NCBI GenBank assembly: GCA_016179045.1
Contig: JACOSL010000062.1
Span: 1 to 64,000, forward strand
Length of the DNA: 64,000 nucleotides
Direction: 5' to 3'
Source: Fimbriimonas ginsengisoli
GTDB lineage: Bacteria; Armatimonadota; Fimbriimonadia; Fimbriimonadales; Fimbriimonadaceae
Positions 42,749 through 50,605 of this stretch are shown piece after piece (positions within the stretch are counted from its first letter, which is position 1; every line of letters starts with the position of its first letter). The notes under the pieces were generated by a model that had not been told where the DNA came from, searched no databases, and saw only the letters and a program-made list of their open reading frames with translations. Position numbers and translations under genes: made by a program.

Positions 42749-43219
42749 CTAAGAGCCGCCGGCTTGCTTCTTGAACGACATTGACGAAAGCGGCCCCATT
42801 TGCTTGGCTTGCTCGGGGGCTATCGTCAATTCCGTCGCGTCGTCTGACAGGTTCAGAACAAGCGGCTTGCTGAAGTCTTCCGCCTCCTTCGCCTTGCCCG
42901 CCTTGGCCAGCCCGCTCTTGATTTCGTCAACCGACTTGCCGCCCATTTTCAGCATCGTCAGCTTGATTTGCTTGCCGTCGAGGGCCCATTTGCCTTCCAT
43001 CGGGGCGCCCATGTCCATCTTAAAGGTCTTGTCAGCGGCAAGGTTGAGCGAAAGCAGGCCGATCAGGGCTTGAAATCCCGGGTTGCTCGCCTGCTCCTTC
43101 GTGAGTTTCAGGTCTCCCTTCCATTTCCCAACGAGCTTGGTTTCCAGCGCGGGGCCACAGGCCGCCAGGACCAGAGCGACGGCAAACGACAGCGCAATCG
43201 CGATCCGTGGATAGTTCAT
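42749..43219 (-). CDS. Small lipoprotein
   Basis: The 156-residue product has a classic lipoprotein signal (LSFAVALVLAACG). The mature part begins PALETKLVGKWKGDLKLTKE and continues as strands and two short helices (EGKWALDGKQIKLTMLKM, DDATELTIAPEQ). The G-x-W-x-G and G-x-W pattern matches the lipoprotein at 7174-7665, so the two may be paralogues with a lipocalin-like fold. The function is unknown. It is followed 50 bases downstream by purN on the same strand. Confidence 0.65.
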   Translation of the reverse strand: MNYPRIAIALSFAVALVLAACGPALETKLVGKWKGDLKLTKEQASNPGFQALIGLLSLNLAADKTFKMDMGAPMEGKWALDGKQIKLTMLKMGGKSVDEIKSGLAKAGKAKEAEDFSKPLVLNLSDDATELTIAPEQAKQMGPLSSMSFKKQAGGS

Positions 43220-43286
43220 GTCGACAGTATAGGGGGTTTGCCGTCTTCGCGAACGTTCCGATGATGTCTAGCCGGACTCCTCGTGT

Positions 43287-43315
43287 TTGGCGTCATGGCA
43301 CCGCGCATCTATAAT
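43287..43315 (+). promoter_or_regulatory. Promoter of a leaderless hicA-like gene
   Basis: ttggcg at 43287-43292 and tataat at 43310-43315 are separated by 17 bases. The GTG start at 43323 is seven bases after the -10, where transcription should begin, so the message is probably leaderless. Confidence 0.6.
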
Positions 43316-43322
43316 CCTCGCA

Positions 43323-43517
43323 GTGAAGCGCGGCGACCTGCTCAGGCACCTTCGCGACAAGGGCTGCTTGCTTGGGCGTGAAGGTGGAAGGCACACGATC
43401 TACGTCAACCCCGCGAACGGCCTGAGTGCGGGCGTGCCCAGGCATACCGAAATCGACAATCGCCTCGCGCGAAAGATCTGCCGCGAACTCGGGGTCGAGA
43501 AGCCGGCGGGTAGCTAG
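43323..43517 (+). CDS. hicA: HicA-like toxin
   Basis: The 64-residue product fits HicA mRNA-interferase toxins: KRGDLLRHLRDKGCLLGREGGRHTIYVNP, with the active-site-type histidine in GGRHTIY, then GVPRHTEIDNRLARKICRELGV. HicA folds like a double-stranded RNA-binding domain and cleaves mRNA. The GTG start and its promoter are clear. Unusually, the HicB-like gene is on the other strand, tail to tail, sharing a CTAG where both stops lie. In standard loci both genes are on one strand in one operon. Confidence 0.75.
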   Translation: MKRGDLLRHLRDKGCLLGREGGRHTIYVNPANGLSAGVPRHTEIDNRLARKICRELGVEKPAGS

Positions 43518-43735
43518 CCGGCGAGCTTGATGCGCTCGATCTTGGCCTCCGCGCTGACGTTTTGAAGGGCGGCCTCCCGTCGGAAGGCCATAAGCTCACG
43601 AAGGCAGTCGAGAACCATCTCTCGGGCCTCCTTCTCCGTCCGACCTTGGGACACGGCGCCCGGGACCTCCGGCACGGTTGCGATCCACCAGCCTTGATCG
43701 CCGGGCTCGATCACAATCGTTATCTGCTCGTCCAT
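43514..43735 (-). CDS. hicB: HicB-like antitoxin (N-terminal domain only)
   Basis: The 73-residue product matches the HicB partial RNase H fold: ITIVIEPGDQGWWIATVPEVPGAVSQGRTEKEAREMVLDCLREL. There is no C-terminal helix-turn-helix or ribbon-helix-helix domain, so it is a short HicB type. HicB neutralises HicA by binding. It is convergent with the HicA-like gene and overlaps it by four bases. Both genes therefore have separate promoters, and the two transcripts could pair at their 3' ends. Confidence 0.75.
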   Translation of the reverse strand: MDEQITIVIEPGDQGWWIATVPEVPGAVSQGRTEKEAREMVLDCLRELMAFRREAALQNVSAEAKIERIKLAG

Positions 43736-43899
43736 CTCCTCGATTGTACGCTCAATTCACCTCGCAAAGGGCGGCGTGGGGCCACTGGGCGGCAGCGGGG
43801 CGGTCCGTCGTCCCATTTCGCCCGACGGCATCCGCCGCGCTCGTTTGGCGGCTTGACTCCATTCGCCTATACTCGAACCACCCATCAGGAGAATTCGCC

Positions 43900-44505
43900 T
43901 TGAAAATGTCACTTCAATCAGGACTCGCTTCCAAGCTCGCTCTCGCGAGCCTCGTCGTCGTTGCGGTCGCCGTGACCGTGGTCGCCCAGATCCCGACCAG
44001 GCCCGCCGTTCGGGTGACCAAACCGGCAGTCGATCAGGGGCCGGCCAGTTCCGCCTTCGATTTGAGCGTTCCGGGGATCTCGGACCCCTACCCGAACCAA
44101 AAGCACGAGCCGCTGACCATCCACGGAGGGGAGCAGCCGCGCGTGGGGTCGCCGATTCTCGTCTCGGTGAGCAAGGCCAACGGTGAGGCGTTCACCTTCC
44201 TCTCCAAGCCCGATGCGGTGACGGTGTACGCGCCTTTTTATAAGACCCTCAAGTCCTCGCGCATGCTCGACATGTACCTTTACAGCTTCGGCACCGACCG
44301 GGTGCATTCGGATGTTACCGTCGATCCAAAGGGTTCCGTGATGACGATCGACCTGCGCTGCCACCGCATCGATCCCGATATCGCGCCGGGGACCAGGTAT
44401 GAGCGCCGCCCGTTTCTGCTGATCGTGTGCTACCGCGACCCTGCGAGCGGCATAGTGTATCGAGGCGAAACGATGCTCACACTCAACGGCTGGGTGATGG
44501 ACTAG
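43900..44505 (+). CDS. Secreted protein of unknown function
   Basis: The 201-residue product has a signal peptide (ASKLALASLVVVAVAVTVVAQ). The rest contains strands such as SPILVSVSKANGEAFTFLS and RPFLLIVCYRDP, without a motif I recognise. The start is probably the TTG at 43900, which lies eight bases after cagga-gga (aggag at 43887-43891); an ATG two codons later would be 14 bases away. A second protein-coding frame from 43678 is simply the open extension of this one. It is probably monocistronic, being 85 bases before the dehydratase. Confidence 0.6.
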   Translation: MKMSLQSGLASKLALASLVVVAVAVTVVAQIPTRPAVRVTKPAVDQGPASSAFDLSVPGISDPYPNQKHEPLTIHGGEQPRVGSPILVSVSKANGEAFTFLSKPDAVTVYAPFYKTLKSSRMLDMYLYSFGTDRVHSDVTVDPKGSVMTIDLRCHRIDPDIAPGTRYERRPFLLIVCYRDPASGIVYRGETMLTLNGWVMD

Positions 44506-44590
44506 TCGCTCCGCGAGGTCCGTGGCCCGCGAGTTGCTACGAAGCGGGGCCGGTTCTACCGGCAAACCGGGTGTACTCTGAGGAAAGCAA

Positions 44591-45580
44591 ATGCCCGCTC
44601 AACTCGAAGCCGTCCGCCCGATTGAGCTTGCCGAGATAGTGGAGGCTCGCAAGCGAATCGCTCCGATCATCGCTCGCACTCCACTGTTTCGCCTCGAGCT
44701 GGGAGCGGGCTACCCCGACATTCGGCTCAAGCTGGAAAACCTGCAGCCCATCAACGCATACAAGATAAGGGGCGCGGCCAACGCGGTGGCGATGCTTTCG
44801 GAGTCTGAGCGCAGGCTCGGCGTGTGGACGATCAGCGCAGGGAACGCCGGCCAAGGCGTTGCGTATGCGGCAAGACGAGCCGGTGTGCCGTGCACCGTGG
44901 TTGGAATCGAAACCGCTCCCGCCTCGAAGCTCGAACGGATGAAGGCGCTCGGCGCACGGCTTGTCCTGGTGTCGTATGAGGGAGCCTGGGAGGCCTTGGA
45001 CGATCGAGCATTTCCCGGCGTCGAAGGAACGTTTATCCACCCGTTCGACGATCAAAACTTCATCACCGGGCATGCCACGATGGGCCTCGAGATATTGGAG
45101 GATGCCCCCGACACAGTCGCCGTCATTGCCGCCATCGGCGGCGGGGGACTCATCACCGGCGTCGGAAGCGCGATCAAGGCGCTGAGGCCGGAAATCAAGG
45201 TTTGGGGCGCAGAGCCGGAAACCGCCGCCCCCTTTTCATTGTCTTTTGCGGCGGGATCGCCGCAAGCCTTCCCTAACTGGAAGGCGTCGTTTGTGGATGG
45301 CGCGGGGGGCCAGAGCGTTTTCCCTCGGATGTTCGAGCGGATGAAGCCGATTGTGGACGGCTCGATCGTGGTCACCCTCGATCAAACGATGCAAGCGATG
45401 CGGTTGATGGCAGAGAAGGCGCGCGTCATCGCCGAAGGCGCGGGGGCGCTTGGATTGGCGGGAGCCTTGACCGGCAAGGCCGGTCAGGGCCCCATCGTGG
45501 CGATCGTATCGGGCGGAAACATCGACCTTGATACGTTTTGCGAAATTCTGGCCTCGGCGGCCAGGCTGCCCAAGCCATAA
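44591..45580 (+). CDS. PLP-dependent threonine/serine dehydratase
   Basis: The 329-residue product is a fold-type II PLP enzyme of the threonine dehydratase group. It has TPLFRLE, the PLP lysine in NAYKIRGAANA, SAGNAGQGVAYAARRAG, the phosphate-binding loop IGGGGLITGV, and SGGNID near the end. It lacks a C-terminal ACT regulatory domain, as in the catabolic or biodegradative type. It turns threonine into 2-oxobutyrate or serine into pyruvate through reactive enamine intermediates. aggaaagc precedes the ATG. A RidA protein follows six bases later, which fits well because RidA removes these enamines. Confidence 0.87.
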   Translation: MPAQLEAVRPIELAEIVEARKRIAPIIARTPLFRLELGAGYPDIRLKLENLQPINAYKIRGAANAVAMLSESERRLGVWTISAGNAGQGVAYAARRAGVPCTVVGIETAPASKLERMKALGARLVLVSYEGAWEALDDRAFPGVEGTFIHPFDDQNFITGHATMGLEILEDAPDTVAVIAAIGGGGLITGVGSAIKALRPEIKVWGAEPETAAPFSLSFAAGSPQAFPNWKASFVDGAGGQSVFPRMFERMKPIVDGSIVVTLDQTMQAMRLMAEKARVIAEGAGALGLAGALTGKAGQGPIVAIVSGGNIDLDTFCEILASAARLPKP

Positions 45581-45586
45581 TCCGGC

Positions 45587-46075
45587 ATGTCCACGGTTGA
45601 ATCGCGATTGCGCGATCTCGGCCTCGTGCTGCCTGCACCCATGATCTTGCCCCCCGGTGCGATCATCACTTTCCCGTGGGTGCGCGTTCACGGCAACCGT
45701 GCTTTTATTTCGGGCCACGGCCCCTTAAACGCGGACGGCTCGATTGCAAAGCCGCTGGGCAAGGTCGGGCTGGAAGTCTCGCCCGAACAGGCTCAAGTCG
45801 CGGCGCGGTTAACCGGCCTCGCGATTTTGGCTAGCTTGAAGCGCGAACTCGGTGATTTAGATCGAGTTACCGCCTGGCTGCACGTGCTTGGCATGGTGAA
45901 TTCGGCGCCTGGCTTCAACCGGCAGCCAAACGTGATCAACGGATTCAGCGATCTCATTGTGGATCTATACGGCCCCGAACGGGGCCGGCACGCGCGTTCC
46001 GCGGTGGGAATGGCCCAATTGCCCTTCGACATCCCGGTCGAGATCGAGGGAGAGGTTGAGATCTTGGTGGGTTAG
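45587..46075 (+). CDS. RidA (YjgF/YER057c/UK114) family protein
   Basis: The 162-residue product belongs to the RidA superfamily, of the slightly longer type with an extension: VHGNRAFISGHGPLNADGSI, AARLTGLAILASLKRELGDLDRV and ARSAVGMAQLPFDIPVEIE. The usual arginine of active RidA (in RSAVGVA-like) is present in RSAVGMAQLP. RidA hydrolyses 2-aminoacrylate or enamine/imine products of PLP dehydratases. It lies six bases after a threonine dehydratase gene, so the pair probably work together. cataat overlapping the upstream stop ends five bases before the ATG and might drive separate transcription. Confidence 0.85.
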   Translation: MSTVESRLRDLGLVLPAPMILPPGAIITFPWVRVHGNRAFISGHGPLNADGSIAKPLGKVGLEVSPEQAQVAARLTGLAILASLKRELGDLDRVTAWLHVLGMVNSAPGFNRQPNVINGFSDLIVDLYGPERGRHARSAVGMAQLPFDIPVEIEGEVEILVG

Positions 46076-46264
46076 GGCCCTTTGCAACGGTGCGCCTTGG
46101 GGTGTAGGATATCCCTTCTGGACTTCCGGTGGAAGCTTGCCAGGCGCTTTTAAGTTCAAGAATCGCGTCGTTCCGCAGCCGTCCGCACAACAGACTGCGA
46201 ACATTTTGTCGGGGAACTTTAAGGGAGGCTGGTAGCGGTATCGTAAATCTCTGGAATTACCCCC

Positions 46265-48223
46265 ATGCGAATCAGACCCCCACACCTCGCCGCCCTTACT
46301 CTCGGTCTCATCGGCTTCGCCCAAGCCCAGAAAGCCACCCTGACCGTGCCAGACAACCTCGTCACGGAAGGCATTCCGGCGATCCCGCAGTCTATCGTGG
46401 ACTCCGTGAGCCGATACATAGAATCCCGAAGGGCCTTTTGCGTCGGCTGGCGCCCCACCAAGCGCGAGATGTTGATTCTCACCCAAATAGGCAACACCAG
46501 GCAGGCTTATTCAGTTGCCATGCCCGGCGGCGACCGCCATCAGCTCACCTTCTTCCCCGAAAATGTCGGCGATGCCCTCTACGGCCCGTCAAACCCCAAT
46601 TGGTTCGTGTTCCAGAAGGACGTCGGGGGCAACGAGTTCTACCAGTACTACAGGTATGACCTTTCGACCGGGAACTCGGCCCTGCTGACCGACGGCAAGG
46701 CGCGAAACACGGACGCGATCATTGCGCGCGACGGAAGGACGATGCTCTACATGTCAACGCGCCGAACAGGCGTGGATACGGACCTCTACGCGGTCGACGT
46801 CGAGAATCCGTCAACCGACCACATCGTCGCGCAGTTCAAGGGCGGGGGATGGACGCCAAGCGACGTCTCGGACGATGGTTCGACCGCGATTGTTGTGAAC
46901 TATGTTTCGGTGAACGAGGTCCATCTGTTTCTGCTTGACCTGAAGACTGGCCAATTAAAGGAGCTGTTGCCTTCTGGCAAAGAGCAAATCGCCTATGGCT
47001 ACGCCGCCTTTGCGAAGGGCGGTAGGCACATCTATTTCACGAGTGATCAAGGATCGGAATTCCTCCAGTTGAAGCAAGTCGATCTTGATAGCGGAAAGGT
47101 TTCCATCATAACCTCCGATATTCCGTGGGACGTAGACGGTGTCGCCTTATCCATGGACCGCTCCATGTTGGCTTTCAGCGCCAATGACAACGGGATGTCC
47201 GATGTGTATCTCTTGGACACGAAGAGCAATCGATATCGAAGTGTCCCGGGTTTGCCAGCGACCACCCTTACTGGATTGACCTGGAATAACAACGACCGCG
47301 ACCTTGGCTTCACCTTGGATTCGGCGAAGGCCAACGACGCGTTTTCGTACGACGTGACTGCCAAGAAGCTAACTCAATGGACCTTTAGCGAATCGGGAGG
47401 TCTAAACCCGCAAGACTTTCAGAGCCCGCGGCTCATCAGGTGGAAGTCATTTGACGGGAAAGAGATCAGCGGCTGGCTCACGGTTCCGCCTGCCAAGTTC
47501 TCGGGACCTCGCCCGGTTTGGATCGAGATTCACGGAGGACCGGAAAGTGAATCAAGACCTTTCTACCTGGGCCGATACAACTATTTCATCGATGAATTGG
47601 GTATGGCCATCCTTTGGCCCAACGTTCGCGGTTCAACCGGCTTTGGCAAGAGTTTTGTCAAGCTCGATAATGGCATCCTGCGCGGCGATTCTTACAAGGA
47701 CATCGGGTCCCTCCTAGACTGGATCAAGACTCAACCCAATTTGGACTCAGACAAGATCTTCGTGTCGGGCGCCAGCTACGGGGGCCACATGACCTATGTG
47801 GCTTCTTACCTATACGCGGACAGAATAGCGCTTTCGATGCCGATCGTGGGCATCACCAACCTCGTCACGTTCCTGGAGAACACTTCCGGCTACCGGCGAG
47901 ACCTTCGTCGAGTTGAATACGGAGATGAGCGCGATCCGACGATCCGTGCCTACTTGGAGAGCATCGCCCCAATAAATCATTCGACTGAGATCTCGAAGCC
48001 GATATTCATCGTCGCTGGCCAAAACGACCCCAGAGTCCCCATCACCGAGGCGTCAAGGTTCAAAGACAAGATCAAGAGCACGAATCCCAACACTTGGTAT
48101 CTGGTCGCAAAGGACGAAGGCCACGGCTTCCAAAAGAAGAGCAACTGGGATTTCCAGATGTACGCGACCGTCCTGTTTCTCCAGAAGTTCCTGCTCGGCC
48201 CTGGAAACGGTCCAAGAGACTAG
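46265..48223 (+). CDS. Secreted S9 prolyl oligopeptidase family peptidase
   Basis: The 652-residue product has a signal peptide (LAALTLGLIGFAQAQ). A beta-propeller-like N-terminal domain with repeated strands (YYRYDLSTGNSALLTD, LDLKTGQLKELLPSG, LKQVDLDSGKVSIIT) covers about 400 residues. The alpha/beta-hydrolase domain has the serine in SGASYGGHMTYV, the aspartate in GQNDPRVP, and the histidine in DEGHGF. This is the S9 (DPP IV/acylaminoacyl peptidase-like) layout and cleaves oligopeptides outside the cytoplasm. Its base composition is visibly lower in GC than most neighbours. It ends about 50 bases before a tRNA-Sec on the other strand. Confidence 0.87.
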   Translation: MRIRPPHLAALTLGLIGFAQAQKATLTVPDNLVTEGIPAIPQSIVDSVSRYIESRRAFCVGWRPTKREMLILTQIGNTRQAYSVAMPGGDRHQLTFFPENVGDALYGPSNPNWFVFQKDVGGNEFYQYYRYDLSTGNSALLTDGKARNTDAIIARDGRTMLYMSTRRTGVDTDLYAVDVENPSTDHIVAQFKGGGWTPSDVSDDGSTAIVVNYVSVNEVHLFLLDLKTGQLKELLPSGKEQIAYGYAAFAKGGRHIYFTSDQGSEFLQLKQVDLDSGKVSIITSDIPWDVDGVALSMDRSMLAFSANDNGMSDVYLLDTKSNRYRSVPGLPATTLTGLTWNNNDRDLGFTLDSAKANDAFSYDVTAKKLTQWTFSESGGLNPQDFQSPRLIRWKSFDGKEISGWLTVPPAKFSGPRPVWIEIHGGPESESRPFYLGRYNYFIDELGMAILWPNVRGSTGFGKSFVKLDNGILRGDSYKDIGSLLDWIKTQPNLDSDKIFVSGASYGGHMTYVASYLYADRIALSMPIVGITNLVTFLENTSGYRRDLRRVEYGDERDPTIRAYLESIAPINHSTEISKPIFIVAGQNDPRVPITEASRFKDKIKSTNPNTWYLVAKDEGHGFQKKSNWDFQMYATVLFLQKFLLGPGNGPRD

Positions 48224-48272
48224 ATTGCTGAATCGACTTTCCCCGGTGTGCAGCCCGGAAAGCACGGCTTGA

Positions 48273-48365
48273 TGGCGGGAATGTGTAGGAATCGAACCCA
48301 CCAGACCCTTTGGGGGTCTCACTGGTTTTGAAGACCAGGCGGCACACCAGCACCGATCCACTCCC
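48273..48365 (-). tRNA. selC: tRNA-Sec (anticodon UCA)
   Basis: Reading the minus strand, an acceptor strand gggagtgg begins at 48365 and pairs with acattccc near 48277-48284, followed by G and an encoded CCA at 48275-48273. The anticodon stem ctggt/accag encloses cttcaaa, giving anticodon TCA. A long variable arm has a 6-bp stem, agaccc/gggtct. The T arm has gtggg-ttcgatt-cctac. An 8-base acceptor, long variable arm and UCA anticodon together identify tRNA-Sec rather than a serine or suppressor tRNA. One acceptor pair (position 8) is a G-A mismatch in my folding. tatag a (48376-48371) lies five bases upstream and is probably its -10 box. Confidence 0.9.
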
Positions 48366-48370
48366 GGTTC

Positions 48371-48376
48371 TCTATA
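48371..48376 (-). promoter_or_regulatory. -10 box of tRNA-Sec
   Basis: The minus strand reads tataga, five bases before the tRNA 5' end. No good -35 was found. Confidence 0.4.
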
Positions 48377-48579
48377 CCGCGTCGGGGGGCGGTTTGGCGG
48401 CGGGGGGCCCGGGAGAGAGGGGAAATCGCTTCCGCGTCGCCAGGGCCGTCGCGACCCTCGACCTAAGATGCGGTGTGTCACCCATGTGTCCGAACATCTG
48501 TCGCCCAACTCCCAGGTCAGAACGAGCGCATCGCGCGGCAGGCTACGCTGAGCCTGCGCCCGGTTCAATCCGAAGATGT

Positions 48580-48585
48580 TATAAT
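48580..48585 (+). promoter_or_regulatory. -10 box of tRNA-Ser
   Basis: A perfect tataat lies 10 bases before the tRNA 5' end. A -35 is not obvious. Confidence 0.55.
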
Positions 48586-48595
48586 CGGTCGGCGC

Positions 48596-48686
48596 GGAGA
48601 GATGGCTGAGTGGACGAAAGCGCCCGCCTGCTAAGTGGGTAAGGGCCAAAAGCCCTTCTCGGGTTCGAATCCCGATCTCTCCGCCA
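48596..48686 (+). tRNA. tRNA-Ser (anticodon GCU)
   Basis: The acceptor stem ggagaga pairs with tctctcc, followed by G and an encoded CCA. The anticodon loop ctgctaa gives anticodon GCT, reading AGC/AGU codons. The long class II variable arm (aagggc...gccctt) and the T loop ggttcgaatcc are clear. It is divergent from tRNA-Sec, with a 230-base gap between them that holds no gene I can see. Confidence 0.95.
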
Positions 48687-48699
48687 GCGAAAGCGAAAA

Positions 48700-48717
48700 G
48701 TGACGAGTGACGAGTGG
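48700..48717 (+). repeat. gtgacgagtgacgagtg tandem repeat
   Basis: Two and a half copies of gtgacga follow the tRNA-Ser. The motif reappears inverted near 48832-48842 (ctcgtgacgagcgac), and a related cluster is at 7106-7163. Confidence 0.5.
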
Positions 48718-48799
48718 TAGCAACGGGCTCGCCTCGAAACCTCCACCCCTGTTCGCTCCCACCTGCGCTACGTTTCGGCGGGCAAGCCGCTCACAGACC

Positions 48800-48820
48800 C
48801 TCCCCCTCCGGGAAGGGGAG
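48800..48820 (+). repeat. C-run/G-run hairpin
   Basis: ctcccc (48800-48805) pairs with ggggag (48815-48820), with extra pairing inside. It is similar to the hairpins at 3415-3439 and 30718-30731. Confidence 0.45.
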
Positions 48821-48966
48821 GCGAGGCGACTCGTGACGAGCGACCGCGGGCCTGGCCCGACCCGTCATCTGAAGTGGGTCTCACGCGCAGGTCCGGCTTG
48901 CGGTCAAGGAACCAGCGGCCCGCGCCCGCGCGTAGGACTCTTCTGCCGCGTGGCAGACTTGAAGCC

Positions 48967-50604
48967 ATGTCCAAGCGCACGCTTTATCTGATTCTCGCCG
49001 GCGCCGTCTTGCTCGGCCTGATCGGCTGGCGATTTGTGGACAAGCGCAACTCGGCCCAAGGGTTGGCGAGCATGCAGCGCCAGCGCGGCGCGGGCGGCGC
49101 AAACGTGGTGCTCGCAACCGCGGGCCCTCTCAAGCTCATCTCCTCGATCGACTCGAGTGCCAACTTGGAATCGCCATTCGACGTGAAGCTCTCCCCGAAG
49201 GTAACGGGGCGCATCGCCCAAGTGCTGGTGCGAGAGGGGATGCGCGTGATGCCGGGCGAGCTGCTCGCGACCACCGACCCATCCGACGTGGAGAGCCAGA
49301 TTTTGCAGATGCGGGCGGCGGTGGCCGAAGCAAGGTCCAAGCTGGCTCAAGGCCAGATGGGCCAGGCGGGAAACGACGCGGGCGTGCGCGCCAGCCTGCG
49401 CCAGCAGCAAGCCTCGGTCGATGCGGCGCGCGCGGACCTCGACCAGACTCAGCAGGGCGTAGCCTCCAAGATCGCAAGCGACGCGGCGGCGGTGGCGGAT
49501 GCGGAGGCGAAGCTGAGGTCGGCGCAAGCCGATTACGACACCGCGCGCGCCAACCAAGACAACGCGCAGACCAAATTGGACCGCGTGACGAGCCTGTACA
49601 AGCAAGGCTTTATCGCGGCGCAGGATGTGGACGATGCGAAGACGGCCTTGAAGGCGGCTCAAAACGCAAGCGCCTCGGCCCAGCAGCGGATCGGCTCGGC
49701 GCAAGCCGCGCGCGACTCGGTGCTTCAGGTTGCGGAGGCGAACAAGCGCAAGTATCGGTCGGACGTAACCGCGTCCAACGCGCGGCTCGTGCAGGGCCAG
49801 GCGAGCCTTGCCGTCGCGGGCGCCAACCAAAGCCAGACCGCCGCCTATCGTGAATCGGTGGCTGCGCTCCGTGCGGGCCTCGAGGCAGCCCAAGCTCAAT
49901 TAAGGCAAGCGGAGGCGCACCGGGGCGACGTGTTTCTCCGCTCGCCGATTGAGGGCACGGTCACGGGTCGTTTCCTCGATCCCGGGTCCCTCGGCAATCC
50001 GAACCAGCCGATCGTCGAAGTGCAGTTCCTGAAGTGGCTGTACGTGGTGGCGCCGGTCCCGGTCGACCAAGGAGCGGGGGTGCGGGTTGGGATGCCGGTC
50101 GTCGTGACGTTCGACGGCTTGCCGGGGCGCACCTTCGAGTCGACGGTCACTTTGTTGAACCCGGCGGCCGACCCCGCCACTCGCCAGTTCACGATCCAGG
50201 CGAGGCTCGAAAACCCGGACGGTGTCCTGCGCCCGGGCATGTTTGGGAAGCTGTCGCTGATCACGAGGGAGGTCGACGCGAAGGTGGCGCTGCCCCGCGA
50301 GGCTCTTCGCGGCGATTCGGTCTTTGTGGTCGACGATCAGGGTGTGGCCCATAAGACGCCGGTCACCCTCGGCTTTTCCGACAACGCGAACGTCGAGATC
50401 GCGAGCGGACTGAGAGCGGGCGAGAAGGTGGTGGTGCAGAGCTACCAGCCGTTGCGCGAGGGAATGAAGATCCGGATGGCCGCACCGGGCGCCTCTGGCG
50501 AAGCGGCCTCGGGTGGCGCGTCGGGCGGGCCGCGGGGCTCCGGGAAAGCGGGCGGCGGACGGCGGTCGAAGGGCGGCTCGGGCGACGGAGGCAAGGGGTC
50601 GTGA
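48967..50604 (+). CDS. Efflux periplasmic adaptor (HlyD/MFP family)
   Basis: The 545-residue product has one N-terminal membrane anchor (LYLILAGAVLLGLIGW). The two half-lipoyl parts flank a long coiled coil: SPKVTGRIAQVLVREGMRVMPGELLA before it, and FLRSPIEGTVTGRFLDPG after it. The coiled coil (about residues 115-320) is unusually long and rich in Ala/Gln. The beta-barrel (VVTFDGLPGRTFESTV) and membrane-proximal domains follow, and a Gly/Ser/Arg/Lys-rich tail ends the protein. It bridges the RND pump and TolC across the periplasm. I took the ATG at 48967, since earlier residues come from the repeat-rich upstream DNA. The pump gene starts one base after the stop. Confidence 0.88.
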   Translation: MSKRTLYLILAGAVLLGLIGWRFVDKRNSAQGLASMQRQRGAGGANVVLATAGPLKLISSIDSSANLESPFDVKLSPKVTGRIAQVLVREGMRVMPGELLATTDPSDVESQILQMRAAVAEARSKLAQGQMGQAGNDAGVRASLRQQQASVDAARADLDQTQQGVASKIASDAAAVADAEAKLRSAQADYDTARANQDNAQTKLDRVTSLYKQGFIAAQDVDDAKTALKAAQNASASAQQRIGSAQAARDSVLQVAEANKRKYRSDVTASNARLVQGQASLAVAGANQSQTAAYRESVAALRAGLEAAQAQLRQAEAHRGDVFLRSPIEGTVTGRFLDPGSLGNPNQPIVEVQFLKWLYVVAPVPVDQGAGVRVGMPVVVTFDGLPGRTFESTVTLLNPAADPATRQFTIQARLENPDGVLRPGMFGKLSLITREVDAKVALPREALRGDSVFVVDDQGVAHKTPVTLGFSDNANVEIASGLRAGEKVVVQSYQPLREGMKIRMAAPGASGEAASGGASGGPRGSGKAGGGRRSKGGSGDGGKGS

Positions 50605-50605
50605 T

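Noticed and set aside
48273-48365. Reading this locus as a tRNA-Ser or opal suppressor
   Set aside because: The anticodon UCA sits with an 8-base acceptor strand and a 6-bp long variable arm typical of tRNA-Sec, and the T and acceptor arms are intact.
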